Assembly (NCBI RefSeq): GCF_007829815.1
Contig: NZ_VIWT01000001.1
Location: 4,679,001 to 4,743,000, forward strand
DNA length: 64,000 nucleotides
Direction: 5' to 3'
Source of the DNA: Kitasatospora viridis
GTDB lineage: Bacteria > Actinomycetota > Actinomycetes > Streptomycetales > Streptomycetaceae
The notes beneath the pieces are model-generated. The model saw nothing but the letters and a program-made list of their open reading frames with translations, had not been told where the DNA came from and searched no databases. The stretch's first letter is position 1. Every line of letters begins with the position of its first letter. Shown here piece by piece: positions 15,802-23,647 of the stretch. The position numbers were made by a program, and so were the translations under genes.

Positions 15802-17169
15802 GTGAGCCGCGCCCCGCACCGCATGCACCAGCCCGACAACGACCTGGTGGACCTGGTCTTCGGCTACATGCGCGAGCGCCTGCAGTACGACCCGGTGCCG
15901 CTCGACCACCCCGGCGACGGCGAGCAGCTGCGGGCCCACCTGGCCGGCCTGCTGAACGAGCACGGCAACGCGCCGGCCGACGTGCTCAAGCTCTACGACC
16001 ACGAGCTGTCCCGCGCGGTGATCTCCGCCGACAGCCCGCGCTACCTCTCGTTCATCCCGTGCGCGCCGACCAAGGCCGCGCTGCTCTTCGACATGGTGGT
16101 CTCCTGCGCCTCGCTGCAGGGCATCTCCTGGCTGGAGGCGGCCGGGGCGATCGCCGCCGAGAACCAGGTGCTGCGGCTGATAGCCGACCGGGCCGGGCTG
16201 CCCGACACGGCCGGCGGCACCTTCGTCTCCGGCGGCTCGGCCGGCAACCTCTCCGCCCTGGTGGTCGCCCGGGACACCGCGCGCCGCAAGCTGGGGGTCG
16301 GGCCGGAGGTGCGGCTGCGGATCGCGGTGGCCGACCAGGTGCACTCCTCGGTGAAGAACACCTTCAACATCATCGGCGTGGAGGCCTTCAAGGTCCCGAC
16401 CGTGGACCGCCGGTTCACCGGCGAGGCGCTGCGCGCGGCGCTCGCCGCCGACCCCAACCCGGAGACCGTGATCGCCGTGGTCGGCACCGCCGGCACCACC
16501 AACGAGGGCATCATCGACGACCTGCAGGGGCTCTCCCAGGTCACCCGCGAGCGCGGGCTGTGGTTCCACGTGGACGGCGCCTACGGCGGGGCCGGCCTGT
16601 TCGCCCCGTCGGTCCGCGAGCGCTACAACGGCATCGAGCACGCCGACTCCTTCGTGGTGGACCCGCACAAGTGGCTCTTCGCGCCGTTCGACTGCGCCGC
16701 GCTGATCTACCGCGAGCCGCGCCTGGCCAAGGCCGTGCACACCCAGGACGCCGGCTACCTGGACGTGCTGCACCACGAGGGCGACGAGTGGAACCCCACC
16801 GACTACGCCTACCACCTGACCCGCCGGGCCCGCGGCCTGCCGCTCTGGTTCTCGCTCGCCGTGCACGGCACCCAGGCCTACACCGACGCGATCGAGGCCG
16901 GCCTGACCCTGGCCCGCGAGACCGCCGAGCTGATCCGCCGCACCCCGCACCTGGAGCTGCTGCACGACCCGCAGCTCTCCGCGGTCTGCTTCCGCCGCAC
17001 CGGCTGGACCGAGGAGCAGTACTACGCGTGGTCCCGGCAGCTGCTCGCGGACCAGGTGGGCTTCGTCACCCCGACCGGCTGGGACGGCGAGACGGTGGCC
17101 CGGTTCGCCTTCCTGCACCCGGGCACCACGATGGAGATGGTCCGGGAGATCCTCGACACCATGGTCTGA
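15802..17169 (+). CDS. PLP-dependent amino acid decarboxylase (group II type)
   Basis: A 455-residue fold-type I enzyme of the pyridoxal-dependent decarboxylase family (aromatic-L-amino-acid/glutamate type). Seen: FVSGGSAGNLSALVVAR (phosphate-binding region), the cofactor-stacking and Asp region HVDGAYGGAGLF, and the Schiff-base lysine in VVDPHKWLFAPFDCA. The start is GTG at 15802 with AGGAG seven bases upstream. The exact amino acid substrate cannot be told. Its neighbour is an AsnC-type regulator, which fits substrate-responsive control. Confidence 0.88.
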   Translation: MSRAPHRMHQPDNDLVDLVFGYMRERLQYDPVPLDHPGDGEQLRAHLAGLLNEHGNAPADVLKLYDHELSRAVISADSPRYLSFIPCAPTKAALLFDMVVSCASLQGISWLEAAGAIAAENQVLRLIADRAGLPDTAGGTFVSGGSAGNLSALVVARDTARRKLGVGPEVRLRIAVADQVHSSVKNTFNIIGVEAFKVPTVDRRFTGEALRAALAADPNPETVIAVVGTAGTTNEGIIDDLQGLSQVTRERGLWFHVDGAYGGAGLFAPSVRERYNGIEHADSFVVDPHKWLFAPFDCAALIYREPRLAKAVHTQDAGYLDVLHHEGDEWNPTDYAYHLTRRARGLPLWFSLAVHGTQAYTDAIEAGLTLARETAELIRRTPHLELLHDPQLSAVCFRRTGWTEEQYYAWSRQLLADQVGFVTPTGWDGETVARFAFLHPGTTMEMVREILDTMV

Positions 17170-17189
17170 GGCACACCCTCCAGCTCCTG

Positions 17190-17249
17190 GAGCCACCTCC
17201 CGACTCCTAGAGGCACCTCCCGACTCCTAGAGGCACCTCCCGACTCCTA
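17190..17249. repeat. Three 20-bp tandem repeats at the decarboxylase/GNAT junction
   Basis: Unit GAGGCACCTCCCGACTCCTA occurs at 17190-17209 (one mismatch), 17210-17229 and 17230-17249, preceded by a degenerate copy at about 17168-17189. The last copy supplies the TAG stop (17247-17249, minus strand) of the GNAT gene. There are no spacers between units. Confidence 0.9.
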
Positions 17250-18125
17250 GAGGAAGCCGCCGCTCGGCAGGTACGCCGGCGGCGGCTTCATGCCGCGCAG
17301 GGCCAGGTAGCCGCGGTTCTCCAGGGTCAGCCCCAGGTCCAGGCCGACGTCCACCGCCCACTCCTGGTCGGCGGTCAGCCACTCCACCTTGGCCGGGGTG
17401 CCGACCGGCACCCGGGCCAGCGCCTCCAGCAGCAGCCGGGCGGCGAGCCGGCGGGAGGTGGCCGCCAGCAGCTTGACCGTGCCGCCGTCGCGGTAGCAGT
17501 AGCCGGTGCCGGCCATGGTGTCGCAGACCAGCAGCTCCTCGTAGTGGGCGAGCATCAGCTGGTGGTCGACGCCGTGCGCGGCGTCGCGCACCCGGCGGTC
17601 GATCGAGTCCAGCAGCTCCAGGTGCTTGGCGGTGCCGCGCAGCACCGGCAGCTCGGCGGCCGGCGGCAGCCCGGCGCGGTCCACCTCGCCGCTCAGCCGC
17701 ATGGTCGGATGCAACTGGAAGCCGGCCCGGCGGTAGCGGCGGGCGGCCGCCGGGTCCACCGAGACGGTGATCATGCCGCGCAGGCAGCCGCGCCCGTGCT
17801 CGGCGGCCCGCTCCAGCAGCAGCCGCCCGACGCCCCGGCCCTGGTACTCGGGCAGCACCGCGGTCAGCGAGAGGATCCACACCCCCTCCCGGCGGGCCGA
17901 CAGCGCGAAGCCGACCGGCCGGTCCTCGGCCACCGCGAGCCAGCAGCCGCCCGGGTCGGCGGCGGCCAGGTGCCTGGTCCGGGCGCGGTGGAAGACGTCC
18001 TGAGCCTCGGTCGGCAGGTGCTGCGGGCCGCCGTCACCGGAGGCGAGGTTGCCGAAGGCTGCCAGGGCGATCTCCCGGACGGCCTCGGCGTCGGCGTGGG
18101 AGTCGCGCAGTTGACGAAGGATCAT
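17247..18125 (-). CDS. GNAT-family N-acetyltransferase with C-terminal second domain
   Basis: A 292-residue protein starting MILRQLRDSHADAEAV. The N-terminal 135 residues are a GNAT fold with the acetyl-CoA pyrophosphate loop LPEYQGRGVGRLLLERA and the downstream RRYRRAGF motif. The remaining 150 residues look like a second, divergent acyltransferase-like or ligand-binding half (GTGYCYRDGGTVKLLAATS, then ENRGYLALRGM). The substrate is unknown. The start is ATG at 18125 with a GGGGG tract immediately upstream. The stop lies in the last unit of a 20-bp tandem repeat, so the C-terminus may have been set by repeat expansion. Confidence 0.82.
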   Translation of the reverse strand: MILRQLRDSHADAEAVREIALAAFGNLASGDGGPQHLPTEAQDVFHRARTRHLAAADPGGCWLAVAEDRPVGFALSARREGVWILSLTAVLPEYQGRGVGRLLLERAAEHGRGCLRGMITVSVDPAAARRYRRAGFQLHPTMRLSGEVDRAGLPPAAELPVLRGTAKHLELLDSIDRRVRDAAHGVDHQLMLAHYEELLVCDTMAGTGYCYRDGGTVKLLAATSRRLAARLLLEALARVPVGTPAKVEWLTADQEWAVDVGLDLGLTLENRGYLALRGMKPPPAYLPSGGFL

Positions 18126-18245
18126 CCCCCCATCTTCGCCGCCCGGCCCCGGACCGTGCCCCGGATTTTGCTCATGTGCGAGCATGGAACGGACAACGCG
18201 GACGGGCTCGGGCCCGCTCGCCGCGCACAAGGAACGCCAGAACCT

Positions 18246-18268
18246 CTGCCCGGAATCAAACCGGGCAG
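18246..18268 (+). other. Hairpin in the erpA leader
   Basis: CTGCCCGG (18246-18253) and CCGGGCAG (18261-18268) with an AATCAAA loop form an 8-bp hairpin about 50 bases upstream of the A-type carrier start. It may stabilise or regulate the leader; no known riboswitch motif is seen. Confidence 0.35.
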
Positions 18269-18319
18269 CCGCTGGTTGGCACTGGCGGCACAAATGTCGT
18301 CACAGACCGGGAGTAACAG

Positions 18320-18673
18320 ATGACCGTCCAGGACGAGACCACCGTCGAGAGTGGTCTGCTCCTTACCGATGCCGCAGCGGCCAAGGTGAAGGCCCTGCTG
18401 GACCAGGAGGGCCGCGACGACCTCGCGCTGCGGGTCGCCGTGCAGCCTGGCGGCTGCTCGGGCCTGCGTTACCAGCTGTTCTTCGACGAGCGCTCGCTCG
18501 ACGGCGACGTCGTCAAGGACTTCGGTGGCGTCAAGGTCGTCACCGACCGGATGAGCGCCCCGTACCTGGGCGGCGCCACCGTCGACTTCGTCGACACCAT
18601 CGAGAAGCAGGGCTTCACCATCGACAACCCCAACGCCACGGGCTCCTGCGCCTGCGGCGACTCGTTCAGCTAA
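18320..18673 (+). CDS. erpA: A-type iron-sulfur carrier (ErpA/IscA-like)
   Basis: A 117-residue HesB/IscA-family protein that carries [2Fe-2S] or [4Fe-4S] clusters to apo-proteins. The three conserved ligand cysteines are present: one in QPGGCSGLRY (about residue 46) and two in SCACGDSF near the C-terminus. The start is ATG at 18320 after GGGAG. Likely clients nearby are the Rieske protein, quinolinate synthase and other Fe-S enzymes, but that is inference. The gene ends before a large compound hairpin. Confidence 0.9.
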   Translation: MTVQDETTVESGLLLTDAAAAKVKALLDQEGRDDLALRVAVQPGGCSGLRYQLFFDERSLDGDVVKDFGGVKVVTDRMSAPYLGGATVDFVDTIEKQGFTIDNPNATGSCACGDSFS

Positions 18674-18686
18674 GCGACAGCGGTAG

Positions 18687-18758
18687 CCGAACGGCACACG
18701 GCGGCGGCCCCCGGAACCTTCCGGGGGCCGCCGCCGTGCTGTTCGCTGTGCCGTTCGG
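18687..18758. terminator. Compound bidirectional hairpin between erpA and lipoprotein gene
   Basis: The inner stem of about 19 bp runs 18697-18715 / 18720-18738. An outer 12-bp pair CCGAACGGCACA (18687-18698) / TGTGCCGTTCGG (18747-18758) is also perfect, so two nested or competing structures exist. It lies between convergent stops (erpA 18673, lipoprotein 18765). Confidence 0.85.
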
Positions 18759-18764
18759 CGCGGG

Positions 18765-19502
18765 TCAGTTGCCCGCGCTCACCGGGCCGCCGTTCGGCGC
18801 CGACTCCAGCGGCACCGCGGAGCCGTCCCGCAGGCTGACCACCGAGCGGCCGTTCAGCGGCTGCGCCATGGTGCCGACGACCGACTGCTGGCGGGCCAGC
18901 GCCGGGCACATCTGGCCGGTGGGCTGGCGCTGGGTGATGATCACGTCCACCCCGACCACGCCCGGCTTGTCCTCACTGATCTTCAGGCCGTACTTGTCGC
19001 AGATGCCGCCGTCGAAGAAGACGGTCAGCTGGTTGCCCTTGGCCAGGTAGCTCAGCGGCTTGAAGGCCGCCGTGGGGTGGATCGGGTCCACCGGCTCCGG
19101 GGTGACGCCGCCGTTGCCGGGGGTGGGCTGCGCGGGGGCGCCGGGGGTGTTGTTGCCCTGCGGCGCCGGGGTGGGTGCGGAGCCACCAGCGCCCGTGCCG
19201 CCGCTGCCGCTGCCGCTGCCGGCGCCGGCGGAGGCCGAGCCGCCCGGGGCCGACGGGTCGGTGGAGCCGGGGGCCGAGGGCGCGCCGCTGGTGGCGCCCG
19301 TGGAGGCGGAGCCGGAGGGCGAGGCGCTGGAGGACGCCGAGGAGCTCGCGCCGGCCGTGTCGTGCTTGGCGCCGCTGCTGCTGCCGCAGGCGCTGACCGC
19401 CGCGGTCACCGACAGCAGCAGGGCGGCCGCTGCCAGCGCCCGCCGGCGGGCCGGCTGCCGGTGCGGAGCGGCCGGGCGGGGTGCGGTGGTCTTCTCGTCC
19501 AT
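18765..19502 (-). CDS. Secreted lipoprotein with long low-complexity linker
   Basis: A 245-residue protein: a basic N-terminus (RQPARRRA), a hydrophobic signal (LAAAALLLSVTAAV), and the lipobox VSAC, so it should be lipid-anchored outside the membrane. Residues about 40-135 are almost only Ser, Gly, Ala, Pro and Thr. The C-terminal 110 residues form a compact domain (FKPLSYLAKGNQLTVFFDGGICDKYGLKI) with two cysteines (GGIC and GQMC) that may form a disulfide. Related lipoproteins of unknown role occur next to adoK in streptomycetes, as I recall. Start ATG 19502. Confidence 0.8.
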   Translation of the reverse strand: MDEKTTAPRPAAPHRQPARRRALAAAALLLSVTAAVSACGSSSGAKHDTAGASSSASSSASPSGSASTGATSGAPSAPGSTDPSAPGGSASAGAGSGSGSGGTGAGGSAPTPAPQGNNTPGAPAQPTPGNGGVTPEPVDPIHPTAAFKPLSYLAKGNQLTVFFDGGICDKYGLKISEDKPGVVGVDVIITQRQPTGQMCPALARQQSVVGTMAQPLNGRSVVSLRDGSAVPLESAPNGGPVSAGN

Positions 19503-19619
19503 GGTGCGACGTCCTCCAGTGTTCGGCGGATCCCTGCTCGCAGCGGGTGGCTGCGCGGATCTGACGTGGCACCGCCGAAACCGGTTCCCGGTTCCCCGGA
19601 GCGGGTTCCGCGCCCGGGC

Positions 19620-19826
19620 TCAGCCGCCGTACTCGGCCATGGTGGCGACCAGTGCCCGGGTCCGGGCCGGCACGGTGATCGGGCGGTGCGGCGCGGAGCC
19701 GGGCTGGGGGGTGCCCACCTGGGCCGGCCAGAACCGGTTGAGCCGCCGCGAGGAGTCCAGCAGGGCGGCCAGGGTGTCCGGATCGGCCTCGCCGTGCTGG
19801 TGCGCGGGGGAGTGGGTGGGCTGCAT
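19620..19826 (-). CDS. Small hypothetical protein
   Basis: A possible 68-residue protein (MQPTHSPAHQHGEADPDTL...). Almost every codon ends in G or C, a GGAG lies 10 to 13 bases before the ATG, and the residue pattern (a helix SRRLNRFWPAQ, then RPITVPARTRALVATMAEYGG) looks real. No family is recognised. It lies alone between the lipoprotein and adoK. It could be a spurious frame in a GC-rich gap, hence moderate confidence. Confidence 0.5.
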   Translation of the reverse strand: MQPTHSPAHQHGEADPDTLAALLDSSRRLNRFWPAQVGTPQPGSAPHRPITVPARTRALVATMAEYGG

Positions 19827-20050
19827 GCGGAGGGGCTCCGATCGCCGGCCGCGGCGGCGCTGCCGCGGACTTCGGACCCCGGTCGGGCCCGTTGATCGCG
19901 ACCCTAGGCGGCCCGGCGGCGCCCGGCCAGGCTTACCCGGTGGTAGTCCTCCGGCCGGCCCGAGAACGGGCGATCGCTACCTGCCCGGCACCGGCGGCCG
20001 GTACCGTGTGGGGGTTGTTCAGCAGCGCCCCCTACCGAGGAGTACACCCC

Positions 20051-21028
20051 GTGCGCATCGCCGTCGCCGGTTCGATCGCAACCGATCACCTGATGACCTT
20101 CCCGGGTCGGTTCGCGGACCAGCTGGTCCCCGAGCAGCTGCACACCGTCTCCCTCTCGTTCCTGGTGGACACGCTGGACATCCGCCGCGGCGGCGTGGCC
20201 CCGAACATCGCGTTCGGCATGGGCCTGCTCGGCCAGCGCCCGGTCCTGGTCGGCGCGGCCGGCGCCGACTTCGCCGAGTACCGCGCCTGGCTGGACCGGC
20301 ACAACGTGGACACCGAGTCGGTGCGCATCTCGGAGAGCCGGCACACCGCCCGGTTCATGTGCACCACCGACCAGGACCAGAACCAGATCGCGTCGTTCTA
20401 CACCGGCGCGATGAGCGAGGCCCGCAACATCGAGCTGAAGCCGATCGCCGACCGGGTCGGCGGCCTGGACCTGGTGCTGATCGGCGCCGACGACCCGGAG
20501 GCGATGGTCCGCCACACCCAGGAGTGCCGCAGCCGGGGCTACGCCTTCGCCGCCGACCCCTCGCAGCAGCTGGCCCGCCTGGAGGGCGAGGCGATCCGGG
20601 AGATCGTGGACGGCGCCGCCTACCTGTTCAGCAACGAGTACGAGGCCGCGCTGATCGAGTCCAAGACCGGCTGGGGCCCCGACGAGATCCTGGACCGGGT
20701 CGGCACCCGGATCACCACGCTGGGCGCCAAGGGCGCGCGGATCCAGCGCAAGGGCGAGCCGGACATCACCGTGCCCTGCGCCCCCGAGCTGACCAAGGCC
20801 GACCCGACCGGTGTCGGCGACGGCTTCCGGGCCGGCTTCCTCTCCGGCCTGGCCTGGGGCCTGGGCCTGGAGCGCTCCGCGCAGCTCGGCTGCATGGTGG
20901 CCACCCTGGTGATCGAGTCGGTCGGCCCGCAGGAGTACGAGCTGCGCCCGGCCAAGTTCCTGGAGCGCTTCCAGGGCGCCTACGGCCAGGAGGCCGCCGC
21001 CGAGCTGGCCGACAAGCTCGACGCCTGA
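20051..21028 (+). CDS. adoK: Adenosine kinase (PfkB family)
   Basis: A 325-residue kinase that phosphorylates adenosine to AMP in purine salvage. It closely follows mycobacterial AdoK: GSIATDHLMTFPGRF at the N-terminus, GGVAPNIAFGMGLLG, NIELKPIADRVGGLDLVLIGADDPEAM in the middle, and the catalytic DPTGVGDGFRAGF with Asp at residue 257. The start is GTG at 20051 with AGGAG eight bases upstream; the frame stays open upstream without family similarity. The AdoK type is a ribokinase-like enzyme found in actinobacteria. It abuts the convergent desulfurase-TusA gene with no gap. Confidence 0.93.
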   Translation: MRIAVAGSIATDHLMTFPGRFADQLVPEQLHTVSLSFLVDTLDIRRGGVAPNIAFGMGLLGQRPVLVGAAGADFAEYRAWLDRHNVDTESVRISESRHTARFMCTTDQDQNQIASFYTGAMSEARNIELKPIADRVGGLDLVLIGADDPEAMVRHTQECRSRGYAFAADPSQQLARLEGEAIREIVDGAAYLFSNEYEAALIESKTGWGPDEILDRVGTRITTLGAKGARIQRKGEPDITVPCAPELTKADPTGVGDGFRAGFLSGLAWGLGLERSAQLGCMVATLVIESVGPQEYELRPAKFLERFQGAYGQEAAAELADKLDA

Positions 21029-22453
21029 TCAGTCGGTGCGCCGCACCAGGTAGGCGGTGCCCCGGTCGCCCCCGTAGTCGGCGGCCGGGGCCTCGCCGCC
21101 GTACTCCTGACCGCGCATCTGGCACCAGGCGGGGATGTCCAGCCGGGCGGCCTCGTCGTCGGACAGCACCGCGACCAGGCCGCCGGGGGCCACCTCGCCG
21201 ATCCGCCGGGCCAGTGCGATCACCGGCAGCGGGCAGCGCTTGCCCAACTCGTCCAGCACCAGGGTCCGCTGGGCGGCGGGTGCGGGTGCGGGTGCGGGGG
21301 CGGGCAGGTCGAGGCCGAGCGGTTCGCGGACCCGGGCGACCAGCTCCGGCAGCACCGTGAGGAACCGGTCCACCTGGGCCGCGGTGGTGCCGGCGGGCAG
21401 CGAGACCCGGACGTTGCCCTCGGTCAGCACGCCCATCGCGGCCAGCACGTGACTGGGGGTCAGCGTGCTGGAGGTGCAGGAGGAGCCGGAGGAGACCGCG
21501 AAGCCGGCCCGGTCCAGCTCGGTGAGCAGCACCTCGCCGTCGACGTAGAGGCAGGAGAAGGTGACCAGGTGGGGGAGTCGGCCGACGGGGTCGCCGACCA
21601 CCTCGACCTCCGGAACCAGCCGCGGCACCTCGCGCCGGATCCGTTCCACCAGGGCGTGCAGCCGGGCGTTCTCGGCCGCCGCCCCGTCCCGCACGGCGCG
21701 CAGCGAGGCGGCCGCCGCGACGATGGCCGGCACGTTGACGTAGCCGGGGACCCGGCCGCCCTCCCGTTCGTCGGCCGGCAGCGCGGAGTTGAACCGGGTG
21801 CCCTTGCGCACGGCCAGCACGCCGACCCCGGCCGGGCCGCCCCACTTGTGCGCGCTGGCCGTCAGCAGCGACCAGCCGTGCGGGACCGGCAGCCGGCCGG
21901 CGCTCTGCGCGGCGTCCACCAGCAGCGGTACGCCGCCGAGGAGTTCGGCCGTCTCGGCGACCGGCTGCACCGTGCCGACCTCGTGGTTGGCCGACTGGAG
22001 CACCGCGAGCGCGGTGTCCGGGCGGACGGCGGCGGCGAACCGGGCGGGGTCGACCCGGCCGAGCCGGTCCACCGGGACGCTCTCGGCCTCGCCGCCGTCG
22101 GCCGCGTGCCGCTCGGCGGTGTGCAGCACGCTGGAGTGCTCGACGGCGGAGTGCAGCAGGTGACGGCCCGTCCGGCGGCGCCCGCGCAGCGCGCCCAGGA
22201 CGCCGAGTTGGACGGCCTGGGTGCCGCCGGCGGTGAACGAGACCTCGTCGGGCCGGGCGCCCAGCACCTCGGCGACGGTCTCCCGGGCCGCGTCCAGCAG
22301 CATCCGGGCCTGTCGGCCGGAGCGGTAGAGCCGGGCCGGGTCGGCCCAGCCCTCGTCCAGGGCGGCGGTCAGTGCCTGGCGTGCGACGGGGTGCAGGGGG
22401 GCGGTTGAGGCGGCGTCGAAGTAGGCGCTCGGGGAGGACGACACACCGGACAC
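21029..22453 (-). CDS. Cysteine desulfurase-like enzyme fused to a TusA sulfur-carrier domain
   Basis: A 474-residue fusion. Residues 1-375 form a NifS/IscS-type PLP enzyme: SVEHSSVLHTAE, VDAAQSAGRLP, the PLP lysine in SAHKWGGPAGVG, and the active-site cysteine in SSGSSCTSS. After an Ala/Pro linker, residues 395-474 form a TusA domain with the persulfide-accepting CPLP motif (LGKRCPLPVIALARRIGEV) and DIPAWCQMRG. Sulfur could thus pass within one chain from cysteine to the carrier. Possible roles: tRNA thiolation, molybdenum cofactor or Fe-S supply. The start is GTG at 22453, or the GTG three codons later. Divergent from ctaC. Confidence 0.88.
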   Translation of the reverse strand: MSGVSSSPSAYFDAASTAPLHPVARQALTAALDEGWADPARLYRSGRQARMLLDAARETVAEVLGARPDEVSFTAGGTQAVQLGVLGALRGRRRTGRHLLHSAVEHSSVLHTAERHAADGGEAESVPVDRLGRVDPARFAAAVRPDTALAVLQSANHEVGTVQPVAETAELLGGVPLLVDAAQSAGRLPVPHGWSLLTASAHKWGGPAGVGVLAVRKGTRFNSALPADEREGGRVPGYVNVPAIVAAAASLRAVRDGAAAENARLHALVERIRREVPRLVPEVEVVGDPVGRLPHLVTFSCLYVDGEVLLTELDRAGFAVSSGSSCTSSTLTPSHVLAAMGVLTEGNVRVSLPAGTTAAQVDRFLTVLPELVARVREPLGLDLPAPAPAPAPAAQRTLVLDELGKRCPLPVIALARRIGEVAPGGLVAVLSDDEAARLDIPAWCQMRGQEYGGEAPAADYGGDRGTAYLVRRTD

Positions 22454-22792
22454 CGTACCGGCCCCTCACGAACCGTCAGTCGATCTCCGCGGGCGGGTGG
22501 GTTTTGTCCGCTTCGTCCCCGTCCGACGGACCGTCACCCGGTCGTCCCAGTGGGCTCACTCGATCGGGCGTACGGAGTCCGAAAGGCCGCCATGACCTGG
22601 GAGTCCGCGCTTGCGGCGGCTGATCGGGTAGCCGGGCGGCGCGTTACCGGGACCTGCTCGTCAGGTCCGCATAAGGCTGGAGTAGGGTTTGGCCCGCATA
22701 AGCATTCAAACCGTGCCCGTGGACGGGTCGCCGGGGAGGCAACAGTACTCCGGGGGCGGCGCGCAGCGGGCGAGACTTCGGGAAGGCGCTAC
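22454..22792. promoter_or_regulatory. Divergent spacer upstream of ctaC
   Basis: 339 bases without a convincing gene. It holds a direct repeat CCGCATAAG (22667-22675 and 22694-22702), a TAGGGT at 22683-22688 that fits a -10 element, and an inverted repeat GGTTTG (22686-22691) / CAAACC (22707-22712) over the presumed transcription start of ctaCDF. These may bind a respiration regulator; the match to a known box is not evident. Confidence 0.4.
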
Positions 22793-23647
22793 GTGAGTCC
22801 CAACGGCTCCGACCGCTCGCCGCGGCGCACGAAGCGGCGGAAGCTGCCTCAGGCGCTGGCACTGGGCCTCGTCATCGCGACCGCTACCGGCTGCTCGGCC
22901 AATGACCTGCCCAGGCTTGGCCTCCCCAGCCCTGTCACCAAGGACGGTCACCTCGTCCTCCAGATGTGGCAGGGGTCCTGGATCGCGGCGCTGGTGGTCG
23001 GCGTACTGATGTGGGGTCTGATCATCTGGAGCGTGATCTTCCACCGGCGCAGCCGCACCGGCATCGAGATCCCCACCCAGACCCGGTACAACATGCCCAT
23101 CGAGGCGCTGTACACCGCGGTCCCCATCGTCATCGTCTCGGTCCTCTTCTACTTCGTCGCCCGCGACGAGGCGAAGCTGACGTCCGTCTCCGCGAAGCCG
23201 CAGCACTACGTCAACGTGGTGGGCTTCCAGTGGAGCTGGGCGTTCAACTACGAGAACACCGAGATTCCTGACCCCAACAGCCAGGTCGCCGCCTACGACG
23301 TGGGCACCCCCAAGGACATGCCGACCCTCTGGCTCCCCGTCAACGAGTCGGTGCAGTTCCGGCTGACCTCCCGTGACGTGATCCACGACTTCTGGCCCGT
23401 CAACTTCATGATGAAGATGGACGTCGTGCCGGGCGTGACGAACAAGTTCGAGGTCACCCCGACCGTGATCGGCACCTTCGACGGCAAGTGCGCGGAGCTC
23501 TGCGGCGTGGACCACTCCCGGATGCTCTTCAAGGTGAAGGTCGTTTCGCACGACGACTACGTGAAGCACCTGCAGGACCTGCGGGCCATGGGCCAGGCCG
23601 GCGCGGTGCCCTCGGGCATCACGAGCATGGGAAGTGAAGAGAAGTGA
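22793..23647 (+). CDS. ctaC: Cytochrome c oxidase subunit II
   Basis: The 284-residue subunit II of the aa3 oxidase, which receives electrons at the CuA centre. Seen: a basic N-terminus and signal ending in Cys34 (ATGC, lipoprotein-like), two transmembrane helices (about 60-82 and 105-125), and a periplasmic cupredoxin domain with the CuA ligands in CAELCGVDHSRM and the upstream DVIHDFWP His. QWSWAFNYEN is the conserved aromatic electron-entry patch. The start is GTG at 22793 with GGAAGG; homology begins there. The last four bases overlap ctaD (GTGA). Confidence 0.95.
   Translation: MSPNGSDRSPRRTKRRKLPQALALGLVIATATGCSANDLPRLGLPSPVTKDGHLVLQMWQGSWIAALVVGVLMWGLIIWSVIFHRRSRTGIEIPTQTRYNMPIEALYTAVPIVIVSVLFYFVARDEAKLTSVSAKPQHYVNVVGFQWSWAFNYENTEIPDPNSQVAAYDVGTPKDMPTLWLPVNESVQFRLTSRDVIHDFWPVNFMMKMDVVPGVTNKFEVTPTVIGTFDGKCAELCGVDHSRMLFKVKVVSHDDYVKHLQDLRAMGQAGAVPSGITSMGSEEK

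Noticed and set aside
17168..17250. CRISPR-like repeat array
   Set aside because: The 20-bp units are directly adjacent with no unique spacers and no cas genes nearby, so it is a simple tandem repeat.
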